64,000 nt of DNA from Roseiarcus sp963759955 (GTDB taxonomy: Bacteria; Pseudomonadota; Alphaproteobacteria; Rhizobiales; Beijerinckiaceae): NCBI GenBank assembly GCA_963759955.1, contig CAVXCA010000101.1, positions 1 through 64,000 on the forward strand, written 5' to 3'. This document shows positions 54,636-63,490 of this stretch, piece after piece. Made by a program: the position numbers and the translations under genes. Below the pieces are notes generated by a model, which did not search any database, was not told the DNA's origin, and worked only from the letters and a program-made list of their open reading frames with translations. Within the stretch, counting starts at the first letter, position 1, and each line of letters begins with the position of its first letter.

Positions 54636-56591
54636 ATGAACGAAACGGTCCGAAACCACGCGCGCACTTTTCGCCGCTTCAAGAGCGGCGAGTCGATGTG
54701 GGATGATCAAGATCTGACGAAGAAGATATTCCAGGGCGATCACAGCCACAAGTGCCCGACCTATGTCGGTCGCACGGCGCCGTGCCAGGCCTCTTGTCCT
54801 TCCGGCCACGACATTCGCGGCTGGCTGGCGATCGCGCGCGGCATGGACAAGCCGCCGGTCGCGGGCATGAAATGGCAGGAATACGCGTTCCAGCGCATGG
54901 TCGAGGCCAATCCGTTTCCCTCGGTGATGGGGCGCGTCTGCCCCGCGCCGTGCGAGGACGGCTGCAACCGCAACGAAGTCGACGACTTCGTCGGCATCAA
55001 CGCGGTCGAGCAATACGTCGGCGACTGGGCAATTGAAAACAAGCTCGCCCTGCCCGCCGCGCCCGCCGTCGACGGCAAGCGCGTCGCGGTGATCGGCGGC
55101 GGACCGGCCGGCCTGAGCGCCGCCTATTTCCTGCGCCGCAAAGGCCACGCCGTCGTCCTCTTCGAAGAGCACGAGAAGCTCGGCGGCATGATGCGGTTCG
55201 GCATCCCCGGCTACCGCACGCCGCGCGACAAGCTCGACGCCGAAATCGACCGCATCCTGGCGCTCGGCGACATCGAGGCGCGCACCGGCGTCAGGGTCGG
55301 CAAGGACGTCTCCCTCGACGACCTCAACCGCGAATTCGACGCCGTGTTCTGGGCGCTCGGCGCGCAAAAGGGCCGGCCCCTGCCCGTCCCCGGCGCGGAC
55401 GCCGTCAATTGTCTGAGCGGCATCGAGTTCCTCGACGCGTTCAATCGCGGTTGGGTCCACTCGACCGCCAGGCGCATCGTCGTCGTCGGCGGCGGCGACA
55501 CCTCGATCGACGTCGCCTCGGTGGCGCGCCGTCTCGGGCATATCGCGCAATCGCACGCGCACGACGCGGCGAGCGCGACGCAATTCGGCTACACCGCCCA
55601 CGACGTCGCCGGCGTCGCGCGCCGCGAAGGCGTCGAGGCGGTGCTGACCTCGTTGTTCCCGATCGAAGCGATGACGGCGGCGGAGCGCGAGCGCGAGGAC
55701 GCCAAGCGTGAAGGCATCGAAATCAAGGGCGGCGTAATGCCGCTCGAGGTCGTCAAGGACCCGGACGGGAAAGCCGTCGCCTTGCGCATGTGCCAGTGCA
55801 CGATGAAGGGCGCGACGCCCCAGCCCGTCGCGGGCACGGAGTTCGAGATCGCATGCGACATGATCGTCTCCGCGATCGGCCAGATGGCGGATCTCGCCAA
55901 CGGACTGGAGCGGCTCGACAGCGGCCGCAGTTCGATCGCCATCGATGCGGTCTACAAGGTCCGCAATTTGGACAAGCACTTCGCCGGCGGCGACGTCGTC
56001 AGGCCCCATCTCCTGACCACGGCGATCGGCCACGGCCGCATCGCGGCGGAGACGATCAATCATTATCTCGCCGGTTCCCCCGAGGAGCGCCGGCCGAAGA
56101 TCGACGTCCACCAGTTCAACCTGCTCGAGGAGCTGCACGCGCGCGGTCTCGATCCGGCGCCCTACGATCACTCGCAGACCCGCGGCACTTCGGAGGGCGC
56201 ATTCGCCGTCCACAATTTCGAGGACCGCGGCGCGACGCAGGTCGTCCCGCACTCCGATCTCTTCAAGAGCCACTTCCCGTACGTCGCTCGCAACAAGCGC
56301 GACGAGCGGCACGTCGAAGCCGACCGGGTGCTCGGCGACTTCGAGGAACGCATCGTTCCCCTGACCGAGGAGCAGGCCAAGAAGGAAGGCCAGCGCTGCA
56401 TGAGCTGCGGCCTATGCTTCGAGTGCGACAATTGCGTCGTCTATTGTCCGCAGACGGCGGTGGCGCGCGTGCCGAAGAAGGAGCGCTCGGTCGGCCGTTA
56501 CGTCTACACCGACTACACCAAGTGCGTGGGCTGCCACATCTGCATGGACGTGTGCCCGACGGGCTATATTCAAATGGGTCTGGGGGAGTAG
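54636..56591 (+). CDS. dsrL2: DsrL, NAD(P)H-coupled oxidoreductase, second copy, intact
   Basis: A 651-residue DsrL in one frame. The N-terminal cysteines (CQASCPSGHD, CPAPCEDGCNRNEV), FAD motif VIGGGPAGLSAAYFL near 150, NAD(P) motif VVVGGGDTSIDVASVA near 285 and the C-terminal ferredoxin (CMSCGLCFECDNCVVYCP, CVGCHICMDVCPTGY) are all present. The first 120 and last 90 residues are nearly the same as in the first copy, but the central nucleotide-binding part differs and lacks the YRR motif. It may therefore prefer a different pyridine nucleotide. It directly precedes dsrJ. Confidence 0.93.
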   Translation: MNETVRNHARTFRRFKSGESMWDDQDLTKKIFQGDHSHKCPTYVGRTAPCQASCPSGHDIRGWLAIARGMDKPPVAGMKWQEYAFQRMVEANPFPSVMGRVCPAPCEDGCNRNEVDDFVGINAVEQYVGDWAIENKLALPAAPAVDGKRVAVIGGGPAGLSAAYFLRRKGHAVVLFEEHEKLGGMMRFGIPGYRTPRDKLDAEIDRILALGDIEARTGVRVGKDVSLDDLNREFDAVFWALGAQKGRPLPVPGADAVNCLSGIEFLDAFNRGWVHSTARRIVVVGGGDTSIDVASVARRLGHIAQSHAHDAASATQFGYTAHDVAGVARREGVEAVLTSLFPIEAMTAAEREREDAKREGIEIKGGVMPLEVVKDPDGKAVALRMCQCTMKGATPQPVAGTEFEIACDMIVSAIGQMADLANGLERLDSGRSSIAIDAVYKVRNLDKHFAGGDVVRPHLLTTAIGHGRIAAETINHYLAGSPEERRPKIDVHQFNLLEELHARGLDPAPYDHSQTRGTSEGAFAVHNFEDRGATQVVPHSDLFKSHFPYVARNKRDERHVEADRVLGDFEERIVPLTEEQAKKEGQRCMSCGLCFECDNCVVYCPQTAVARVPKKERSVGRYVYTDYTKCVGCHICMDVCPTGYIQMGLGE

Positions 56592-56595
56592 CGCC

Positions 56596-57087
56596 ATGTG
56601 GCGAGCCTGGCTGCTTTCGCTCGCCCTCGGGCTGGCGCTCCTCGGAGCGGCGGCCGGCGCGAGTTGGGCCATCGACGCGAGCGGGGCCGTCGACGCGAGC
56701 GGCGAAACCGGGCGCACGCCGGTCCCGCATCCGCCCAAAGCGCAGGGCGGTCATTGCGTCGCCGACACCGAATTCATGCGCCGCAACCACATGAAGATGC
56801 TCTATCACCAGCGCAACGAGACCGTTCATCTCGGCGTGCGCGGCGAGCCGTACAGCATAGCCGCGTGCGTCGCCTGCCACGCGGTGCGCGGCGCCGACGG
56901 CGTCGCGGTGAGCTACGCCGACCCGCGCCACTTCTGCCGCTCGTGCCACGACTACGCTGCGGTTTCGATCGATTGCTTCGAGTGCCACGCCTCCCGGCCC
57001 GGCGAGCCCAACAAGGCGGCGGGGATCGACGCGAACGACAAGGACCTCGCGGCGCTGAACGATTATCTCAAGGGGACCAAGCCATGA
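56596..57087 (+). CDS. dsrJ: DsrJ, periplasmic triheme cytochrome c
   Basis: A 163-residue protein with an N-terminal membrane anchor or signal (WLLSLALGLALLGAAAGASWA) and three CxxCH haem sites: CVACH, CRSCH and CFECH, near residues 95-140. These match the three haems of DsrJ in the DsrMKJOP complex. It starts 4 bases after the dsrL2 stop and overlaps dsrO by 4 bases. Confidence 0.93.
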   Translation: MWRAWLLSLALGLALLGAAAGASWAIDASGAVDASGETGRTPVPHPPKAQGGHCVADTEFMRRNHMKMLYHQRNETVHLGVRGEPYSIAACVACHAVRGADGVAVSYADPRHFCRSCHDYAAVSIDCFECHASRPGEPNKAAGIDANDKDLAALNDYLKGTKP

Positions 57088-57847
57088 GCGCCGGCGCCGC
57101 ACCGACTCGCCTGCTGGCCGATCGCCGCTCGCTCCTCAAGGGCGCGGGCGCCGGTCTGGCGACGCTGATCGCTCCGGGCGTCACGCTCTACGCCTTCGGC
57201 GCCGACGACGCCGGCGCGCGACCGGCCGGCGAGCCCGCTTCGCCGAAGGTGCGTTGGGGGCTGCTCATCGACTCGAGCAAGTGCGCTCCGGGTTGCGACC
57301 GTTGCGTCACCGCCTGCCGCGAGGAAAACGGCTGGAACAGCACCGGCCACATCGAATCCGATTCGCAATGGATCCGTATGGTCACCGTGCGCGATCCCAA
57401 GAGCGGCGCGCAGAGTTCCGCGCCGGTGATGTGTCAGCATTGCGCCAACCCCGCCTGCGTCGACGTCTGTCCGACCGGCGCCTCGTTCAAGCGCGCGGAC
57501 GGCATCGTCCTGGTGGACCGGCACATTTGCATCGGTTGCCGCTATTGCATGATGGCGTGCCCCTACAAGGCGCGCTCCTTCGTTTCCGAACCGATCGAGG
57601 ACCAGAAGACTGTCGCGCCGCGCGGCAAGGGCACGGTCGAAGGATGCACGCTCTGCGTCGACCGCATCGACTCGGGCGAAAACCCGCGTGCGTCGAAGCC
57701 TGCGCGAGCGAGGGCGGCGGCGCCATGACGTTCGGCGACTTGAACGATCCCAACAGCGACATCGCCAAGGCGCTCGCCTCCCTGCCGACGACGCAGATCC
57801 GTTCCGACCTCGGGCTCGACCCCGGCGTTCGGTATCGCAACTTCTAG
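57084..57847 (+). CDS. dsrO: DsrO, periplasmic iron-sulfur protein, with one apparent frameshift
   Basis: A protein of about 254 residues with a Tat signal (DRRSLLKGAGAGLATLIAPG). Four ferredoxin-type cysteine sets follow: CAPGCDRCVTAC, CQHCANPACVDVCPTG, CIGCRYCMMACPYKA and GCTLCVDRI with CVEACASEGG. The frame breaks at 57679-57682, where an A-run seems one base short; in the other frame the sequence resumes as KPACVEACASEGGGAMTFGDL, exactly the expected text. It is the periplasmic electron-transfer subunit of DsrMKJOP. Confidence 0.88.
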
Positions 57848-57857
57848 GGCACGATCG

Positions 57858-59054
57858 ATGGCGACGCTGAAATTCCGCAAGCTCGACCCGCACAGCCCGC
57901 TGTTCCGCGGCCTCATGACGGTGCATGTCATCGTCGTGGCGCTCGGCCTGGGGGCCGCTCTCTACATGGAGACCTACGGCCATGTCGTCACCGGCATGAC
58001 CAATCAGGTCGTGTGGGGCGCGCCGCACGTTTTCGCCGTCTTCCTGATCGTGGCCGCGTCGGGAGCGCTCAACGTCGCTTCGGTGTCCTCCGTCTTCAAT
58101 CGGCTCGCCTACAAGCCCTACGCCCGCCTCTCCGGCATTCTCGCGATCTCGCTGCTCGCCGGAGGCTTGGCGGTTCTCGTGCTCGACCTCGGGCGGCCGG
58201 ATCGGTTGGTCGTCGCGATGACGACCTACAACTTCAAATCGATCTTCGCTTGGAACATCTATCTCTATACGGGGTTCGTGGTCGTCGTCGCGACGTATCT
58301 GTTCTCGATGATGGACCGCCAAGCCTCGAAATCCCCGGTTTTCGGCAAAGTCATGGGCTGGATCGCGTTCACGTGGCGCCTGGTGCTGACCACCGGCACC
58401 GGCTCGATCTTCGGCTTTCTCGTCGCCCGCGAAGCCTACGACGCGGCGATGATGGCGCCGCTCTTCATCGCCGCTTCGTTCCTCTACGGGCTCGCGTTCA
58501 CGGTTCTCGTCCTTGTCACGATGTCGTGGGAGACGCGCGAATCGCTGATGAACGAGGAAATGCTCGGCAAGTTCCGCGGCCTGTTGATGATCTTCGCCTT
58601 CGCCGTGCTCTATTTCACCTTGGTGCTGCATCTCGCCCGGCTCTACGGCGGCGCGCACCGGGCCGCCGAAACGTTCATCCTGCGCGACGGCGGGATCTAC
58701 ACCCTGATTTTCTGGATCGGGCAGATCGCGATCGGTACGCTGGCGCCGATCGCGCTGCTGGCCTTCAAGCGGGAACGCGCGACCGACCGGCGATCCCTCA
58801 CCGCCGCCTGCGCGCTGTTCCTCGTCGGCGGCCTCGCGCAGATGTACGTCGTCATCATCGGCGGGCAGGCCTATCCGCTCAAGCTTTTCCCGGGGATGGA
58901 AGTCTCGAGTTCGTTCTTCGACGGCGCCGTCGCGCTGTACCAGCCTTCCCTGCCCGAGGTTCTGCTCGGGCTCAGCGGGATTTCCCTGTCGATGCTGATC
59001 GCCGCGCTGGCGATGCGGCTGATGCCGTTCCTGCCGCGCGCGCAGGCCCAGTGA
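57858..59054 (+). CDS. dsrP: DsrP, NrfD-like membrane subunit
   Basis: A 398-residue integral membrane protein with about ten segments, for example VHVIVVALGLGAALYM and LIVAASGALNVASV. It belongs to the NrfD/PsrC group and forms the second quinone site of DsrMKJOP. GSIFGFLVAREAYDAAMMAPLF and LFPGMEVSSSFFDGAV resemble DsrP. It lies 10 bases after dsrO. Confidence 0.93.
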   Translation: MATLKFRKLDPHSPLFRGLMTVHVIVVALGLGAALYMETYGHVVTGMTNQVVWGAPHVFAVFLIVAASGALNVASVSSVFNRLAYKPYARLSGILAISLLAGGLAVLVLDLGRPDRLVVAMTTYNFKSIFAWNIYLYTGFVVVVATYLFSMMDRQASKSPVFGKVMGWIAFTWRLVLTTGTGSIFGFLVAREAYDAAMMAPLFIAASFLYGLAFTVLVLVTMSWETRESLMNEEMLGKFRGLLMIFAFAVLYFTLVLHLARLYGGAHRAAETFILRDGGIYTLIFWIGQIAIGTLAPIALLAFKRERATDRRSLTAACALFLVGGLAQMYVVIIGGQAYPLKLFPGMEVSSSFFDGAVALYQPSLPEVLLGLSGISLSMLIAALAMRLMPFLPRAQAQ

Positions 59055-59071
59055 AGGGGCGAGGCGAAACG

Positions 59072-60077
59072 ATGGCTCGTGATCCGCATCCCTTCGCGCG
59101 ATTCGTCAACATTCTCGGCCGGGGCAAGTCGCTGACCCGCTCGTTGACCATGAGCGAGGCCGAAGAAGCGATGGCGATGATCCTGGCGGGCGAAACGCTG
59201 CCCGAACAGCTCGGCGCCTTTCTCATGCTGCTGCGGGTCAAAGAGGAGAGCGCCGAGGAGATCGCCGGCTTCGCGCGCGCCGTGCGCGCCACGCTTCGAG
59301 CGTCCGCCCTCGCTCGTCGCCGATCTCGATTGGCCCTCTTACGCGGGCAAGCGCCGGCAATTGCCGTGGTTCGTCCTGGCGGCGCTGGTTCTCGCGCGCG
59401 AGGGGTGGCGGGTCGCCATGCACGGCGTCGAAGGCCACACCGCGGGCCGGATCTACACGCGTGAGGCGCTCGCCCGCCTCGGCCTTGCCGTCGCGAACGA
59501 CTTCGACGAGGCCGCGGCGCATCTGGCGACGCGCAATTTCGCCTATCTGCCGCTCGACGCGATGAGCCCGAAGCTCGCCGAGATGTTCGAACTGCGGCCG
59601 ATTCTCGGCCTGCGTTCGCCCGTCCATACGCTGGCGCGGCTGATCAATCCGTTCGACGCGCCCGCCGCGATGCAATCGGTCTTCCACCCGGGCTACATGA
59701 CCCTTCACCGCGACGCTTCGCTGCTATTGGGACAGCGCCGCATGTCGGTGTTTCGCGGCGAAGGCGGCGAAGCCGAGCGCCGGCCGAACAAGCCGTGCGA
59801 GACCTTGACCGTCGAGGACGGCGTCGGCGGCGAGCGGCGCTGGCCGCCGCTGTTGGCCGACCCGCGCCTGACTCCCGACGAAAGCATGGATCTCGATCGC
59901 CTCGAAGCGGTGTGGCGCGGCGACAGCGACGACGAATACGCCACGGCGGCGATCACCGGAACGCTGGCGATCGCGTTGACGACGCTCGGCGTCGAGCGCG
60001 AGACGGCGAGCGCTCAGGCGCGGGCCGAATTCCTGTGGCGCGGGCGCGACCGGAGCCGCCTCTCGGCGGCGGCGTGA
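59072..60077 (+). CDS. TrpD2-like glycosyltransferase family 3 protein in the dsr operon, one apparent frameshift
   Basis: A protein of about 335 residues resembling the anthranilate phosphoribosyltransferase relatives known as TrpD2/YbiB. The N-terminal helical domain (RSLTMSEAEEAMAMILAGE, QLGAFLMLLRVKEESAEEIAGFARAV) is followed in another frame by LPWFVLAALVLAREGWRVAMHG, INPFDAPAAMQSVFHPGYMTLHRDA and GEGGEAERRP. The frame join is at 59307-59309, a C-run that seems one base short. The family binds DNA or nucleotides; why it lies in a dsr operon is unknown. Start chosen at ATG 59072. Confidence 0.75.
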
Positions 60078-60081
60078 AAGC

Positions 60082-61536
60082 ATGAGCCGGCTGTTCATAT
60101 CGGCGACCCACAAGTCTTCGGGCAAGACGACGATCTCGCTCGGCCTCGCCGCGGCTCTGGCGGCGCGCGGCCTCAGCGTGCAGACCTTCAAGAAGGGGCC
60201 CGACTACATCGATCCGATGTGGCTGGCGCGCGCCAGCGGGCGCCCGTGCTACAACCTCGACTTCAACACCCAGAGCGAGGCCGAAATCCTCACCACGTTC
60301 CGCCGCGCGGCGCTCGGCGCCGATGTGGCGTTGATCGAAGGCAACAAGGGCCTGCACGACGGGCTCGACGCCGAAGGGCGCGACTCCAGCGCGGCGCTTG
60401 CCGGCCTGCTGCGCGCGCCCGTCGCGCTCGTCGTCGACACCGTCGGCATGACGCGCGGAATCGCGCCGCTGGTGCTCGGCTACGCGGCGTTCGACCCGCG
60501 CGTCGCGATTCGCGGCGTGATCCTCAACAAGGTCGGTCTCGCGCGGCAGGAAAGCAAACTGCGTCAGGCGCTGGAGCGCTACACCGACATCCCGGTGCTC
60601 GGCGCGATCGGCCGTGACGAGGGCTTGAGCGTCGCAGAGCGGCACCTCGGGCTGACGACGCCGGGAGAGACCGACGATGCGGCGCGCATCATCGCGCGCA
60701 CGCGCGAAGTCATCGCGCGCGGCGTCGACCTCGATCGCTTGCTCGCCGTCGCCAAAGCCGCGAGCGAGCGGATCGGCCCCACGCCGATCGAGCCTTCCCT
60801 CGCTCCCGACATCACCATCGCGGTGGCGCGCGACGCCGCGTTCGGGTTTTATTACCAGGACGACTTCGAGGCGTTGCGGCGCGCCGGCGCCGACCTCGTC
60901 TTCTTCGACGCGTTGCGCGATGAGAACCTGCCCGCCGCCGACGCCCTCTTCATCGGCGGCGGCTTCCCCGAGACCCAAGCCGCGGCGCTCGCCGCCAACG
61001 TTTCGCTGCGCGCTCAGATCGGGGCCGCGATCGCCGGAGGGATGCCGGCCTACGCCGAATGCGGCGGGCTGATGTATCTGAGCCGTTCGATCGCCTGGCG
61101 GGGCCAGAGTTACGAAATGGTCGGCGCAGTTCCCGCCGAGGTCGTGGTCGGCGAGAAGCCGCAAGGCCGGGGCCTCGTCGTTCTCGAGGAAACCGAGGAC
61201 GCGCCATGGCCGCGCCAGGCGGAGCCGATGGCAATTCCGGGTCATGAATTTCATTACGCCGCGCTGGAAAACGTCGATCCCAACTGCCGCTTCGCCTATC
61301 GCGTGCGGCGCGGCTATGGCGTCGACGGCAAGCGCGACGGCGTCGTGATCGGCAACCTGCTGGCGAGCTTCAGCCATTTGCGCGACACGTCCCGGCATCA
61401 TTGGGCGCGGCGATTCGCGGCCTTCATTCGCCAGATCCGCGAGCGCCGGGGCGCCAAGCCGACGGCGGGTCGTCTCGTCGCCGACCCGAGCCCGAAGCGC
61501 GTCGAAGCTTTTGCGGCGCGCCGCTCGGCAGGGTAA
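60082..61536 (+). CDS. dsrN: DsrN, siroheme amidase (CobB/CbiA family)
   Basis: A 484-residue glutamine amidotransferase of the cobyrinic acid a,c-diamide synthase type, which amidates siroheme to siro(haem)amide for DsrAB. The ATP motif is SATHKSSGKTTISLGLA, FKKGPDYIDPMW and LIEGNKGLHDGLD follow, and the C-terminal amidotransferase half has IGGGFPETQAA, the nucleophile block AYAECGGLMYL, and HEFHYA. It starts 4 bases after the TrpD2-like gene. Confidence 0.93.
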   Translation: MSRLFISATHKSSGKTTISLGLAAALAARGLSVQTFKKGPDYIDPMWLARASGRPCYNLDFNTQSEAEILTTFRRAALGADVALIEGNKGLHDGLDAEGRDSSAALAGLLRAPVALVVDTVGMTRGIAPLVLGYAAFDPRVAIRGVILNKVGLARQESKLRQALERYTDIPVLGAIGRDEGLSVAERHLGLTTPGETDDAARIIARTREVIARGVDLDRLLAVAKAASERIGPTPIEPSLAPDITIAVARDAAFGFYYQDDFEALRRAGADLVFFDALRDENLPAADALFIGGGFPETQAAALAANVSLRAQIGAAIAGGMPAYAECGGLMYLSRSIAWRGQSYEMVGAVPAEVVVGEKPQGRGLVVLEETEDAPWPRQAEPMAIPGHEFHYAALENVDPNCRFAYRVRRGYGVDGKRDGVVIGNLLASFSHLRDTSRHHWARRFAAFIRQIRERRGAKPTAGRLVADPSPKRVEAFAARRSAG

Positions 61537-61580
61537 AGGCGGAGCGCGGCGAACGCTCGAAGCTCGGGATCAGGGAAGCG

Positions 61581-62996
61581 ATGGAGACTCTGCCGGTTTT
61601 TCTGCGCGTCAAGGGCAAGCGCGCCGCCGTCGTCGGCGGCGGCTCTGCAGCGGCGCGACGCGTCGAAACGCTCGGGCGCGCCGGCGCGCGCGTGACCGTC
61701 TTCGCGGCGCGGCTCGACGACGAGTTCCACACCCTGCACGACGCGACCTTGGAACACGTCGCGCGCGACCCCTCGCCCGCCGATCTCGAGGGCTTCGTCG
61801 TCTGCTACGTCGCGACCGGCGACGACGGCGCGGACGAAAGGATCTTCGCCGCGATCAGCGGCGCGGGTCCGCTGATCAATGTCGCCGACCGGCCGGACTT
61901 GTGCGACTTCATCGCGCCCTCGCTGGTTCACCGCGATCCGCTCGTCGTCGCGATCTCCACCGGCGGCGCTTCGCCGATGCTCGGCCGCATGCTCAAGGCA
62001 CGCCTCGAAAGCACGATCCCCGCCGCCTACGGACGGCTCGCGGCGTTCATGGGCCGCTCCCGCGCGCTCGTCGGCGCTCGGCTCGACGACGCGCGGGCGC
62101 GTCGCCGATTCTGGGAGCGCATGCTCGAAGGCCCGATCGCCGAAATGGTGCTCGCCAACAACGAAGCGGCGGCCGAGGCGGCGCTCTCGGCCGAGGTCGA
62201 ACGCGAGACGGCGGGCGGCCCGATCGCACGAAGCGGCGAGGTCTATCTCGTCGGCGCCGGGCCGGGCGACCCGGACCTGCTGACCTTCCGCGCGTTGCGC
62301 CTGATGCAGAAGGCGGACGTCGTGCTCTACGACCGCCTGGTCGGCCCCGGCATCGTCGATCTGGTGCGCCGCGAGGCGGAGCGCATTTACGTCGGCAAGC
62401 GCCGCAACGATCACACAGTGCCGCAGGAAGAGATCGGCGAAATGCTGGTGCGGCTCGCGCAAGAAGGCAAGCGCGTGCTGCGGCTGAAGGGCGGCGATCC
62501 CTTCATCTTCGGACGCGGCGGCGAAGAAATCGAAAAGCTCGCGGACCACCAGATCCCGTTTCAGGTCTGCCCCGGCATCACCGCCGCGGCGGCGTGCTCC
62601 GCCTATTCCGGCATTCCCCTGACCCATCGCGATCACGCGCAATCCTGCGTGTTCGTCACCGGCCACGGCAAGGACGGACCGATCGACCTCGATTGGAACG
62701 CGCTCATCCGCCCCGGCCAGACCGTCGCGATCTACATGGGGCTCGCCCATCTCGACGAGCTCGCGCAGGCGTTCGTCGCGCACGGCGCCGATCCCGATCT
62801 TCCCGCCGCCGTCGTCGACAACGGCGCGCGCGCCAACCAGCGCGTCGTCACCGGAACGCTGCGCACGATCGCTGAACAAGCGCGCGCGGCGGCGCTGCGC
62901 GGCCCGACGATCATCATCGTTGGCACGGTCGTCACGTTGCGCGAAAAGCTGAAGTGGTACGAGGGACTGCCCTCTCCCGTTGTCGGGGAGGATTAG
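61581..62996 (+). CDS. cysG: Siroheme synthase CysG
   Basis: A 471-residue trifunctional enzyme making siroheme from uroporphyrinogen III. The N-terminal dehydrogenase/ferrochelatase has VVGGGSAAARRVETL and STGGASPMLGRML. The C-terminal methyltransferase has VYLVGAGPGDPDLLTFRALRLM, LKGGDPFIFGRGGEE and GITAAAACSAYSGIPLTHRD. ATG 61581 gives the normal METLPVFLRVKGK start. Its location next to dsrN supplies siroheme for DsrAB. Confidence 0.95.
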   Translation: METLPVFLRVKGKRAAVVGGGSAAARRVETLGRAGARVTVFAARLDDEFHTLHDATLEHVARDPSPADLEGFVVCYVATGDDGADERIFAAISGAGPLINVADRPDLCDFIAPSLVHRDPLVVAISTGGASPMLGRMLKARLESTIPAAYGRLAAFMGRSRALVGARLDDARARRRFWERMLEGPIAEMVLANNEAAAEAALSAEVERETAGGPIARSGEVYLVGAGPGDPDLLTFRALRLMQKADVVLYDRLVGPGIVDLVRREAERIYVGKRRNDHTVPQEEIGEMLVRLAQEGKRVLRLKGGDPFIFGRGGEEIEKLADHQIPFQVCPGITAAAACSAYSGIPLTHRDHAQSCVFVTGHGKDGPIDLDWNALIRPGQTVAIYMGLAHLDELAQAFVAHGADPDLPAAVVDNGARANQRVVTGTLRTIAEQARAAALRGPTIIIVGTVVTLREKLKWYEGLPSPVVGED

Positions 62997-63139
62997 AGAG
63001 GGGGTCCCGCCGGCCGATCCCGCGTCTCGGGAACGGCCCGAATTATCGAGTTTTGCGCCCTGCCCCCGGCCCTCCGCCACAACGAGGGAAGGAGTTCGCG
63101 GCGCCGATTTCTTGTACGAAAGGCAAAGGGAGGAACGCC

Positions 63140-63478
63140 ATGGCGTATGATCTAGAGGGGCAAACGATCGAGACCACCGCGACGGGCTATCTCGTCAACA
63201 CCGACGATTGGAGCAAAGACCTCGCCAAGCGCATCGCCGAGCTCGACGGGATCACGCTCACCGAACGGCATTGGGACGTGATCGACTATTTGCGCGACGA
63301 GTATTTCAACAACAATCAGAACACGCCGAACACGCGCGCGATCATCAAGGCGATGAGCGAGCGCTGGGACGCCAAGGTCGATCAGAAGACGCTTTACGAT
63401 CTCTTTCCGCTCGACCCTTCCAAGCAAGGCGGGCGCATCGCCGGATTGCCGGAAAGCCGCCGCAAGGGCGGCTACTAA
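63140..63478 (+). CDS. DsrC/TusE-family protein without C-terminal cysteines
   Basis: A 112-residue DsrC/TusE paralog. The family core is clear (ATGYLVNTDDWSKDLAKRIAEL, LTERHWDVIDYLRDEYFNN, LYDLFPLDPSKQGGRIAGLPES). Neither conserved cysteine is present: the upstream one is replaced by glycine in KQGGRIAG and the penultimate one is lost in RRKGGY. It cannot carry sulfur by itself and is more likely regulatory, like proteins called RspA. A strong AAAGGGAGG ribosome-binding site precedes it. Confidence 0.88.
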   Translation: MAYDLEGQTIETTATGYLVNTDDWSKDLAKRIAELDGITLTERHWDVIDYLRDEYFNNNQNTPNTRAIIKAMSERWDAKVDQKTLYDLFPLDPSKQGGRIAGLPESRRKGGY

Positions 63479-63490
63479 AGGCCGGCCAAG

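Noticed and set aside
46118..57087. Reading the dsr operon as evidence for sulfate reduction
   Set aside because: dsrEFH and dsrL are present and the intervening genes show no dsrD. With sqr and tusA alongside, the oxidative, reverse direction fits better.
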